Of a DNA stretch of 30,947 bases, positions 19,138 to 26,049 are shown piece after piece. The stretch's first letter is position 1. Each line of letters opens with the position of its first letter. A program made the position numbers and the translations under genes. The notes beneath the pieces were generated by a model that did no database searches, was not told the DNA's origin, and was given only the letters and a program-made list of their open reading frames with translations. The DNA comes from JANQIV01 sp050117315 (GTDB lineage Bacteria; Bacteroidota; Ignavibacteria; Ignavibacteriales; Melioribacteraceae): contig JASFMY010000078.1 in NCBI GenBank assembly GCA_050117315.1, positions 1 through 30,947 on the forward strand, written 5' to 3'.

Positions 19138-20094
19138 TTACGATTTATATCCAAATTTTTCTTCAGCTATCTTCATTATTTCATCAAAGCTTGTAAAAGC
19201 AGTTGTTCCTCCGGCAGCAGTAGTGTTAATTGCCCCGGTTAAATTTCCGAATTCCTGGCATTTGTTAATTGCTTCGCCTTTTATAAACTTAAAAATAAAG
19301 CCGGCATTAAAACTGTCACCTGCACCAATGGCATCTACCACATTTGAATTTAAGAAAGCACCCATCTTATGATAATTACCCTTAGCCCAGGAAACCGAAC
19401 CTTTGCTTCCCATCTTAACCATAACGGTATTTGAATAAGGGGAAAGTTCTTCCAGGGAATCGGTTAAATCTTCTTTGCCGGTTAAATTTGCTGTTTCTTT
19501 TTCATTAGGTAAAAATACATCCACGTTCGGCAATACATGTTTATAATCAAAATCCCATTTTTCAGCGGGATCCCATTGCATATCAAATGAAGTAGTTAGC
19601 CCGGATATTTTTGCCAGTTTAAACATTTCGCCGACATTCTTTTTTAAGCCGGGCTGCAGGTAATAAGAAGAGAAATGCAGGTGTTTGGCTTTTAATAATT
19701 TTTCAGCAGTAATATCCTCAAATCTTAATTCGTTCATTGCCCCGGGATGTGTTACCATAGCGCGGTCTTCGTCAAAGTTAAGTATTATTGTAGCGCCGGT
19801 TTTTAATTTATCATCGCGGATTATCATACTTACGTCTACACCTTTGGATTGAAGCGTATCTATTACCAGGTCCCCGAAATAATCGTCACCTATTTTACCA
19901 AGGAACGCTACCTTTGCGCCAAGTGCGCTTAAATTGCTCGCAAAAATTGCCGAAGAACTCCCGAGTGTCAGCGTCATTTCATCAGCTAATTTTTCTTTCC
20001 CTATTTCCGGGAAGGACTCAAGCTTATTAAGAATTAAATCTACGTTAAGCTCGCCAACTACAATTACATCAAACTTCTTGTCATTTACATTCAT
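19138..20094 (-). CDS. PfkB-family sugar kinase
   Basis: A 318-residue ribokinase/PfkB-fold kinase. N-terminal VVGELNVDLI is followed by the first signature (SSSAIFASNLSALGAKVAFLG, here in parts at 46-66) and the C-terminal signature DAIGAGDSFNAGF at 254-266 with catalytic base Asp260 and its anion hole. In this operon it could phosphorylate tagatose-6-phosphate to the 1,6-bisphosphate, or a free hexosamine (galactosamine) on O6; sequence does not separate these. The operon also holds a GatZ/KbaZ-like protein, for which tagatose-6-phosphate kinase activity has been proposed, which leaves room for this enzyme to be the missing hexosamine kinase. It lies 1 bp from the permease gene and abuts the aldolase gene. 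Confidence 0.85.
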   Translation of the reverse strand: MNVNDKKFDVIVVGELNVDLILNKLESFPEIGKEKLADEMTLTLGSSSAIFASNLSALGAKVAFLGKIGDDYFGDLVIDTLQSKGVDVSMIIRDDKLKTGATIILNFDEDRAMVTHPGAMNELRFEDITAEKLLKAKHLHFSSYYLQPGLKKNVGEMFKLAKISGLTTSFDMQWDPAEKWDFDYKHVLPNVDVFLPNEKETANLTGKEDLTDSLEELSPYSNTVMVKMGSKGSVSWAKGNYHKMGAFLNSNVVDAIGAGDSFNAGFIFKFIKGEAINKCQEFGNLTGAINTTAAGGTTAFTSFDEIMKIAEEKFGYKS

Positions 20095-20095
20095 G

Positions 20096-21013
20096 CTATT
20101 TCACCGGGATTTCTTCTGTTTTAGTTTCTTCACCGGTTTCTTCTTCATCTTCAATTGCCATTAAAAGTATAGAGATTACGGCAAGCACCATCCCGAAAAT
20201 AATTACCGGGTGCGGTATTACCTGGTAAATCGATAAAGAAATAATCACGGTTATTACCGGGGCCACGGCATTCGTCAAAGGGCTTACTATCATGGCTTTC
20301 CCGTAACGGAATGCATATACAATCATAAGCGCGCCTACAGCATTTAAAATCTGGATTATTGCTGCTAAATACGGGCCCTTAAATCCCCAGTTAATTGGTT
20401 GTGAAAAATCCGTCATGAGCAGGGCAAACGGCACAAGCAATAATCCGGTTACCATCATGTAAAAGAAAATGCTTTCTGCTTTCATGGTTTGATTTGCGAA
20501 TTTCATTACATAAGCCTGGAGTCCCCACGCAAGGAAAACAAGCAGGGCAAGAATAATCCAGAGGTACCCAGAGCCAATGGAGTTTTCAGGCGATTGATAA
20601 GAAAGTAACGGTATTGCAAGCAAAGCCAAAATAATTCCAATCCATCCCCGTTTGCTGGCACGTTCCTTTAGAAACATGTATGATAAAACAATAGTAATAA
20701 CCGGCGATAAGGAAATAAAAGGAAAGACTAAATATGCCGGGCCTGTGCGCAAAGCCTGGAAAAGTATAACCTGCCCGCCTGCGCCCGTAAAACCAATAAT
20801 CAGCCCCAGCATAACGGAACGTTTATCATGTTCCAATTTCCACTTAATTATCTTTAGTGCAACCAATGCAGGAGGAATCATTGTAAGTGCCCAAACAGTG
20901 TAACCGAGAGTTGCCGGGAAACCTGCTTTTTCAGGAATTTCAATTAAGGCGCCCCATAGTCCCCAAAATACTGTTGTAACAATAGCGTAAATTAACCACG
21001 GCCTGATTTTCAT
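20096..21013 (-). CDS. DMT/EamA-superfamily permease
   Basis: A 305-residue integral membrane protein with about ten hydrophobic segments in two EamA-like halves, first helix at 8-25 (YAIVTTVFWGLWGALIE) and second half beginning near 155. The C-terminus is a charged cytoplasmic tail rich in Glu and Lys. The ATG shares one base with the upstream GatZ-like stop (TAATG), so it is firmly part of the operon. DMT-superfamily proteins export metabolites or import sugars (glucose/ribose porter branch). With no PTS, ABC or MFS sugar transporter in the window, this is the only candidate for bringing the amino sugar across the inner membrane; that role is inferred from position. Confidence 0.75.
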   Translation of the reverse strand: MKIRPWLIYAIVTTVFWGLWGALIEIPEKAGFPATLGYTVWALTMIPPALVALKIIKWKLEHDKRSVMLGLIIGFTGAGGQVILFQALRTGPAYLVFPFISLSPVITIVLSYMFLKERASKRGWIGIILALLAIPLLSYQSPENSIGSGYLWIILALLVFLAWGLQAYVMKFANQTMKAESIFFYMMVTGLLLVPFALLMTDFSQPINWGFKGPYLAAIIQILNAVGALMIVYAFRYGKAMIVSPLTNAVAPVITVIISLSIYQVIPHPVIIFGMVLAVISILLMAIEDEEETGEETKTEEIPVK

Positions 21014-22317
21014 TAATCTCCTCCGTTTGTTGCGTAATTGTAAAGATCCAGTACATTCATAATTTTATGATGAACTATGCTTCCCGGTTTTCTATCTATT
21101 TCGCCTTCCTTTACCGCTTCATATTGAACCGGAAGATACTGGCTTAACAGGTTTAACGGTACCGGGTTTTCCAACAAGTTCCTAAGCAAAATTTTAAGCG
21201 AGTCCTCTACTTCTTCATTAGACCAGTAATACCTTATCCTGTCGCTGAAACTATATTTCCTGGCAAAAGACAAATCATGCTCATTTCCTGAATAATGCTT
21301 CTTCCAGTACCTGGGATTTTCCGTCATTTGCCGGTCAATTATTTCCCGGAAATTTGAAAGTTCAATTCCCTTTTTATTTGAAAGCAGTTCATTTTCAATT
21401 TGAGCCAGTGCAAATACCACTTCTCTTAATGCAAAAGTTAGTCCGGGTCCCACTTTAAGAATGGAGAAATGATCTTTAACCATTTGCTTCAAAGCATTTT
21501 TGGTTTGAAAATCAGTTGAGTGGGCTTCGTAAACCAGGTTGGGATATTCTTCGATCTTTGCAACCAGTTTTTCGGCGTTGTTGTGATTATATTCAAAAAT
21601 GGTGGAATCAGAAAATTCTACACCGGGCTGAACTACTATTGCAACAACTCTTTCCCACGCATTATCCAGTTCCAATTTTTGAAACGCTTCTTTTGTAAGA
21701 GAGATTGTTGTTTCAACTTCGTTGTCCGTAGTAATTCGCAGGTCTTCTAAAGTTTCTATTGCTCCGCCGGGAATCGGAACGTCTGTGCCGATTATATAAA
21801 CCGATTTTGCAAACCCGCTGTTGCTTGCGGCACTTTCTGCTTCTTTACAGAGAATTGCAGCTCGTTCCGTTATTATCCCGGGATCAAGCATTTCGCCGGG
21901 ATTGCCGGTATCGTCTGCGCATCTCATACTTGTATCAAGATGCAGCTTGGTGAATCCGGCGGCTGTGTATTCTCTTATTTGATCTTTTGCCTTTTCCATA
22001 GCCGAATTGCTGTCTTCATTCTGCCAAACATTAGGTCCAAGATGGTCACCGCCTAATATCACATTTTCAACCGGATAACCAACAGATTTCGCAATAAACT
22101 CAATATTTTTTCGAAAATCCTTTGGAGTCATCCCTGTATACCCGCCAAATTGATCAACCTGGTTCGAGGTGGCTTCAATTAATAGGAATTTATTTCGCTT
22201 TTTTGCATAAATCATGCTTGCTTCAATTACAAACCTATTTGCCGAACAAACGGAAAAAATACCTACCGGCTCGCCGCTTTTATTTCTACTTACAATATTT
22301 GAGATATAATTATTCAT
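21013..22317 (-). CDS. kbaZ/gatZ-like: GatZ/KbaZ-like tagatose-bisphosphate aldolase partner or tagatose-6-P kinase
   Basis: A TIM-barrel protein of the D-tagatose-bisphosphate aldolase class II non-catalytic subunit family. The frame opens at 22335, but the internal Met at 22317 is preferred: the family normally begins a few residues before the KSGEPVGIFSVCSANRFV block, and this start overlaps the agaS stop by 8 bp. From that start (434 aa) the family motifs are SVCSANRFV (22-30), NQVDQFGGYTGM (52-63) and GGDHLGPNVWQ (89-99). Classical work treats GatZ/KbaZ as a chaperone-like subunit of the GatY/KbaY aldolase; some members have been proposed to be tagatose-6-phosphate kinases. Both readings place it at the tagatose steps. 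Its neighbours agaS and the class II aldolase support this. Confidence 0.85.
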   Translation of the reverse strand: MNNYISNIVSRNKSGEPVGIFSVCSANRFVIEASMIYAKKRNKFLLIEATSNQVDQFGGYTGMTPKDFRKNIEFIAKSVGYPVENVILGGDHLGPNVWQNEDSNSAMEKAKDQIREYTAAGFTKLHLDTSMRCADDTGNPGEMLDPGIITERAAILCKEAESAASNSGFAKSVYIIGTDVPIPGGAIETLEDLRITTDNEVETTISLTKEAFQKLELDNAWERVVAIVVQPGVEFSDSTIFEYNHNNAEKLVAKIEEYPNLVYEAHSTDFQTKNALKQMVKDHFSILKVGPGLTFALREVVFALAQIENELLSNKKGIELSNFREIIDRQMTENPRYWKKHYSGNEHDLSFARKYSFSDRIRYYWSNEEVEDSLKILLRNLLENPVPLNLLSQYLPVQYEAVKEGEIDRKPGSIVHHKIMNVLDLYNYATNGGD

Positions 22318-23497
22318 TATTACCGTCTCTATCATAAGGATATGTTGTTACTCCCTGTACTACACGTGTTATCATGCCGCTTTCGGAAGGAGTATCGGGT
22401 TTTAAACCTAAATTGAGTGATTTGAAGAAACCTAAAATTTGCGCCGGCAAAACCGATACAATGGATAAAAACGGTTCATCGATTCTTTTTTCGCATGAGG
22501 ATAATTTAACTTTTAAGTTAAGTTCAATATCATCCAGCTCGTTTTCCATTATGCCGATTGAATGCAGTGCTTTTCTTCCTTCGTTTACGGATTTAACCAG
22601 ATCTTTTTCATATTTCAGCACATATTCATCGTTAGAAAAAATATAGACAATAAGTGTCTGTTCGTTTACAACTACTTTTGGTCCATGGCGAAATCCCAGG
22701 AAAGAATCATGCGTGCAGATTATTTTTCCATCCGTTAGTTCCTGGAGTTTTAAGTGGGATTCACAGGCTATTCCTTTAAAAATACCCGAACCTAAAAATA
22801 CCGCCCTGTTAAAATCCAGTTCCGAAATTCTCTTTAATTCTTCCGTGTATTCGGAAAGTATTTTTTCGCCGTAATTCATTAATAAATTTACTTGCGGTAA
22901 TAATTTATCGATATCTCTAATCCTCGAGACGAGCAAACCGCTTAAAAGCATTGCAGTAAAGCTCCCGGTCATTGCAAGACTCTGATCGTCTGCTTCGGGA
23001 GGCATCAGCAATATATATGAATTCTCACCTGTGACTGTTTTTGCAAGCTTTCCCCCGGAATTGCACGTTATAACCAAATGGTAAACGTTTTTACAAATTT
23101 TATTAGCCAATTCAACAGCCTTTACGCTTTCCGGACTATTACCCGACCTGGCAAAAGATATAAGCAACATTGGTTTTTCTTTTTGCAAATAGTACCCGGG
23201 ATGGGTAACAAGTTCGGTAGTTGCAATTGCACTAGTTTTTATCCCGGTATATTTCTGAAAGTGCCCTTCCAAAACATCACCTAAAAATGCCGATGTTCCG
23301 GCGCCGGTTAAAATTATATTCAGGTCTTCAGTTGCATATATTCCTTCCAAAAACAACCACAAATCGTTTTTCTTTTTGTTGATGTTTTCCCAGACTTTTA
23401 ACCATAACTCAGGTTGACAAGCTATTTCTTTAGCAGTATTAATTGCGCCTTTCTCTTGTAAATCATGATATGAAATTCCCAAATAAGAAGTATTCAT
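22310..23497 (-). CDS. agaS: AgaS-type SIS-domain galactosamine-6-phosphate deaminase/isomerase
   Basis: A protein of about 395 residues with two SIS (sugar isomerase) domains. The first holds GAGTSAFLGD (about 65-74) and SFARSGNSPES (about 114-124); the second holds LGSGIFKGIACESHLKLQE and the FRHGPK motif. Length and motifs fit AgaS, which converts galactosamine-6-phosphate to tagatose-6-phosphate and ammonia, and not the longer glucosamine synthase GlmS, whose glutaminase domain is absent. The frame opens at 23503, but the second Met at 23497 is better placed, with AGGA seven bases upstream. It heads the operon and faces the divergent repressor gene across about 250 bp. Confidence 0.85.
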   Translation of the reverse strand: MNTSYLGISYHDLQEKGAINTAKEIACQPELWLKVWENINKKKNDLWLFLEGIYATEDLNIILTGAGTSAFLGDVLEGHFQKYTGIKTSAIATTELVTHPGYYLQKEKPMLLISFARSGNSPESVKAVELANKICKNVYHLVITCNSGGKLAKTVTGENSYILLMPPEADDQSLAMTGSFTAMLLSGLLVSRIRDIDKLLPQVNLLMNYGEKILSEYTEELKRISELDFNRAVFLGSGIFKGIACESHLKLQELTDGKIICTHDSFLGFRHGPKVVVNEQTLIVYIFSNDEYVLKYEKDLVKSVNEGRKALHSIGIMENELDDIELNLKVKLSSCEKRIDEPFLSIVSVLPAQILGFFKSLNLGLKPDTPSESGMITRVVQGVTTYPYDRDGNNE

Positions 23498-23503
23498 TTT
23501 CAT

Positions 23504-23755
23504 ATCCTTGTGATTTGTTGTTGAAAACTTTGGATGTGAATATATATCTTTTATTTTACCTTGTCAAGAGCTTTCATTTATTTTCTATAATAAATTTTAC
23601 AAATAATTTCGAAAGCTTTCATAAGGCTATATTCCCCTTTCCATTAAAAGAAATAAAAAAAAAGCTTTAATAGTTATTTATCTTGCAAGTTATCCTATTC
23701 TATCTTATTATGTTAATCAAATATTTCCTTTTAAAACAAATAAGATTTAGCAATT
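23504..23755. promoter_or_regulatory. Divergent control region with repeated AGCTTT boxes
   Basis: This AT-rich gap separates the agaS-led operon from the divergent DeoR-family gene and must hold promoters for both. Three related boxes are visible: AGCTTTCAT at 23569-23577, AGCTTTCAT at 23614-23622 and AGCTTTA at 23663-23669. The middle one lies in a perfect 10-bp palindrome (GAAAGCTTTC, 23611-23620), and the exact 9-mers are 45 bp apart. E. coli AgaR operators, as I recall, contain TTTCRTTT-like repeats, and TTTCATTTATTTTC at 23572-23585 is close to that. I propose these as operator sites for the 23756-24547 product. No confident -33/-7 Bacteroidetes-type promoter was found. Confidence 0.45.
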
Positions 23756-24547
23756 ATGAATGATAAACAGAATAATTTGTCAAAAGATATGACCCTGGAT
23801 AGAAGAGTGAAAATTATTGAACTTATTGAATCAAAAGGACAGGTAAAAGTCTCCGACTTAAGCTCAGAGTTCAATGTAAGCGAGGTAACAATTCGCAACG
23901 ACTTAGCCCAGTTGGAAGAAAAGGGATTGGCAATAAGGGCAAGAGGGGGTGCCATTAAGGTACAGAGAGTTGGTGTTGATTACAAGATTAACGAAAAATC
24001 AAAAAGAAATTTGAAGGAAAAACAAGCTATCGGTAAAAAAGCCGCAGAATTGATTAAAGATGACGATACCATTATTATGGATTCCGGTTCTACAACAATG
24101 GAAGTAGCAAAAAACTTATCCGGCATTCAAAATTTAACCGTAATAACAAATGCATTAAATATTGCGCATAAACTTGCCGATTATCCCGATATTAAAGTAA
24201 TAATGCTTGGAGGAATTCTAAGAAATAATTCCCTTTCTTTAATAGGATCAATAGCGGAAAACAGTATTAAAAATTACTTCTGCGACAAACTGTTTGTCGG
24301 GGTCGACGCGATTGATTCCCAGTACGGAATTTCCACTCCCAACATTGAAGAAGCGCAGTTAAATAAATTGATGATAGATATATCAAAGGAAGTTATTGTA
24401 GTTACCGATTCGAGCAAATTCTTGAAGAGAAGCTTCGCGTTTATTGCACCGATGTCGAAAATAGATTTTGTTATTACCGATTCAAATATCCCCAAAGAAG
24501 AAGAAGAACGATTAGTTAGTGCAGGAGTGAATGTAATAATCGTTTAA
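23756..24547 (+). CDS. agaR-like: DeoR-family transcriptional repressor (AgaR-like)
   Basis: A 263-residue DeoR/GlpR-family regulator. The N-terminal winged helix-turn-helix covers about 15-70 (RRVKIIELIESKGQVKVSDL, then SSEFNVSEVTIRNDLAQLEE and a GLAIRARGGAI wing). The C-terminal sugar-phosphate-sensing domain has the family motifs IMDSGSTTMEVA, LTVITNALNIA, VIMLGGILR, DKLFVGVDAID and VVTDSSKF. DeoR proteins usually repress adjacent sugar operons and release DNA on binding a phosphosugar. Divergence from agaS and repeated boxes between them suggest autoregulation and control of the galactosamine operon, perhaps of the secreted block too. The ATG lacks a strong Shine-Dalgarno sequence, as is common in this group. 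Confidence 0.88.
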   Translation: MNDKQNNLSKDMTLDRRVKIIELIESKGQVKVSDLSSEFNVSEVTIRNDLAQLEEKGLAIRARGGAIKVQRVGVDYKINEKSKRNLKEKQAIGKKAAELIKDDDTIIMDSGSTTMEVAKNLSGIQNLTVITNALNIAHKLADYPDIKVIMLGGILRNNSLSLIGSIAENSIKNYFCDKLFVGVDAIDSQYGISTPNIEEAQLNKLMIDISKEVIVVTDSSKFLKRSFAFIAPMSKIDFVITDSNIPKEEEERLVSAGVNVIIV

Positions 24548-24921
24548 TGTTTTATGGAATTATTCTTTTCGCATTCTGCCGGTAGCCTGAAGGTTTCTAA
24601 AAAGCCTAAGCCTGTCGGAAATGACAGACCAGCAAGCCGAATGACAACCCACCTTGTCAAAAGTGACAATCTATAGCTGTCATCTCGAACCCCGGTTTTT
24701 GGGGTGAGAGATCTTATAAACTGGAGAAATCGCCAAAAAGACAGCGGGCAGGCCCTCCGCTTCACGCAAGCTCGGTTCTCTCCAGAAGAGTCCGTTGGAC
24801 ACCAAAAGACGGGTTCGAAATGTCAATCTTGTTCTTCATTGTTGACACCTCACTATGGTGTTTTCTCTTTTTGAGGAATGCCTTCTTCTACTTATATTAA
24901 AGTCTCTGAAAAATAAAAAGT
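24548..24921. other. Repeat-filled intergenic region between agaR-like gene and GIY-YIG element
   Basis: No gene is supported. The minus-strand open frame here is made of repeat sequence. Fragments of the dispersed family recur: GGAAATGACAGACC near 24618, GAATGACAACCC near 24640, and a fuller solo copy at 24677-24826 listed separately. TTCATTGTTGACA follows at about 24835 and also occurs at 357-369 just outside the left-edge copy, so the repeat edges are shared. No terminator with a clear T-run was seen after the regulator gene. Confidence 0.5.
24677..24826. repeat. Solo palindromic repeat copy, with a 41-bp inverted duplicate at 25821-25861
   Basis: It starts CTGTCATCTCGAACCCC and ends GGGTTCGAAATGTCA, imperfect inverted arms of the TGTCATTTCGA family, with GAGAGATCTTATAAAC, close to the inner arm of the GIY-YIG element, near 24706. 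Bases 24773-24813 are exactly the reverse complement of 25821-25861, so two copies of the family lie in opposite orientation about 1 kb apart, on either side of the GIY-YIG gene. No gene is inside it. Confidence 0.7.
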
Positions 24922-25306
24922 CTGTCATTTCGAGCGTTTTTTGTGAGAAATCTTATAAACCAAAGAAAAACTATGAATCCAAAAACATATTACATATACC
25001 TACTAACCAACTGGAATAATAAAGTAATATATGTGGGAATGACAAATGATTTGCAGCGCAGAATCTATGAGCATAAAAACAAACTGATAGATGGTTTTAC
25101 AAAAAAGTACAATGTAGATAAATTGGTTTATTATGAATATACCAATGACGTAAATTCAGCAATAACCCGTGAAAAAGAAATTAAAAAATGGAGAAGAGAA
25201 AAGAAGAACAAACTTGTTGAAAGTAAAAATCCTAAATGGGAGGAAATTACTATTGATGAGTGTTAAAGATTTCTCAGTCGCAAAAAGCGCTCCTTCGAAA
25301 TGACAG
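24922..25306. mobile_element. 385-bp palindromic element carrying a GIY-YIG nuclease gene
   Basis: The ends are a perfect 12-bp inverted repeat (CTGTCATTTCGA at 24922-24933, complement at 25295-25306). A second perfect 11-bp pair lies inside (TGAGAAATCTT at 24944-24954 and its complement at 25266-25276), with GCG and a T/A-rich run between in both arms. The single gene starts 18 bp after the left inner arm, and its TAA overlaps the right inner arm. Solo copies of the same arms with short spacers occur at 18141 and 24677 in this window. The simplest reading is a small mobile or homing-like palindromic element whose spacer codes for its own nuclease. That is inference from layout; no target-site duplication is obvious. 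Confidence 0.6.
24973..25266 (+). CDS. Small GIY-YIG nuclease-domain protein
   Basis: A 97-residue single-domain GIY-YIG protein. The frame is open from 24943, but that segment is repeat arm; the ATG at 24973 gives the normal family start MNPKTYYIYLL. Motifs are the YIY half at 7-9, IYVG at 19-22, the catalytic-type Arg at 29-30 (NDLQRRIYEHK) and a helix with TREKEIKKW, where Glu67 or Glu69 would be the metal ligand. Length fits the UvrC/YhbQ-like short branch. There is no DNA-binding extension. It is the only gene in the palindromic element at 24922-25306, and the stop codon overlaps the right arm. The function may be mobility, or processing of the surrounding repeat; neither is proven. Confidence 0.85.
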   Translation: MNPKTYYIYLLTNWNNKVIYVGMTNDLQRRIYEHKNKLIDGFTKKYNVDKLVYYEYTNDVNSAITREKEIKKWRREKKNKLVESKNPKWEEITIDEC

Positions 25307-25403
25307 TCCAAACCTTCTTGAATGACATCAAATTAATTCACAAAGTGACACGCCGTAGGTTGGCTGCGGAAGACGGTACTTGTGAAATAAATTCGAGATT
25401 GAC

Positions 25404-25433
25404 GTAATGCAGATTGCTAGCAATCTGCATTAC
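25404..25433. repeat. 30-bp perfect palindrome
   Basis: Two 15-bp arms without spacer: 25404-25418 (GTAATGCAGATTGCT) and 25419-25433, its exact reverse complement. It lies between the GIY-YIG element and the 42-bp tandem array, about 100 bp from each. No gene or T-run follows, so it is not a standard terminator. It could be a protein-binding dyad, a replication or resolution site, or a target site for a mobile element. Confidence 0.8.
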
Positions 25434-25496
25434 ACCCTGTTATTGGTTTAAAATTCTATATTCAACCATTAACGAACAGATTTTATTCACCTGAGA

Positions 25497-25752
25497 TAAA
25501 TTTTTTATCATCATTGATAGGTTTTTATAGAATGCTGATATATTTTTTATCATCGGTGATATTTCTTTATAGAATGCTGATATATTTTTTATCATCATTG
25601 ATATTTCTTTATAGAACGCTGATATATTTTATATCATCGTTGATATATTTTTATAGAACATTGATAAATTTTATATCATCGTTGATATATTTTTATAGAA
25701 CGTTGATATATTTTATATCATCGTTGATATATTTTTATAGAACGTTGATACC
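25497..25752. repeat. 42-bp tandem repeat array (about six units)
   Basis: TATAGAA recurs at 25526, 25568, 25610, 25652, 25694 and 25736, exactly 42 bp apart, with ATCATC, TTGATAT and GCTGATA/GTTGATA words between. Units differ at few positions, with the last three nearly identical. Because 42 is a multiple of three, the plus strand is open throughout (25514-25777) and would encode an 87-residue peptide of a 14-residue repeat (TLIYFISSLIYFYR). No ribosome-binding site or homologue is evident, so I treat the frame as a by-product of the array. Within the units GATATA and TATATC words form small dyads. Confidence 0.85.
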
Positions 25753-25796
25753 TTCTTCTAGCACAATTGCATATTAAGTGTCAAAATGGCAGTCCG

Positions 25797-25916
25797 GCAT
25801 ATCGAAGGAGCGTTTTTGGGCCCGTCTTTTGGTGTCCAACGGACTCTTCTGGAGAGAACCGGGCTTGGCGTGCTCAGCGGAGGGTCCGCCCGCCGTCTTT
25901 TTGGCGGGAAATCTTT
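25797..25916. repeat. Partial palindromic repeat copy next to the tandem array
   Basis: ATCGAAGGAGCGTTTTTG at 25801-25818 closely matches the reverse complement of the right arm of the GIY-YIG element. Bases 25821-25861 are the exact reverse complement of 24773-24813. CGCCGTCTTTTTGGCGGGAA followed by ATCTTTC (about 25890-25916) matches the solo copy near 18178-18204. It is therefore a mosaic of the same family, in inverse orientation to the copy at 24677. No gene is in it. Confidence 0.6.
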
Positions 25917-26049
25917 CTTTTCTCCATTTTGGTAGAAAATAATAACCGTCTGCAATTCAAGCTTCGTGAGAAGTTTCATTAAATATTCTACCCAAATTTA
26001 GCTGTTTTGTTTTTTTTCGACAAATTAACAAGTAATGGCACTGTTGAAT

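Noticed and set aside
24544..24765. Minus-strand 73-residue frame
   Set aside because: It consists of dispersed repeat sequence and overlaps the regulator stop; no start signal was seen.
25497..25752. CRISPR array
   Set aside because: The 42-bp units are contiguous with no unique spacers, and no cas genes are present.
25514..25777. 87-residue hydrophobic repeat protein
   Set aside because: It is fully explained by the 42-bp tandem array, with no ribosome-binding site and no recognisable family.
25758..25982. Overlapping frames on both strands over the partial repeat copy
   Set aside because: Both follow the repeat family and have no protein-like composition.
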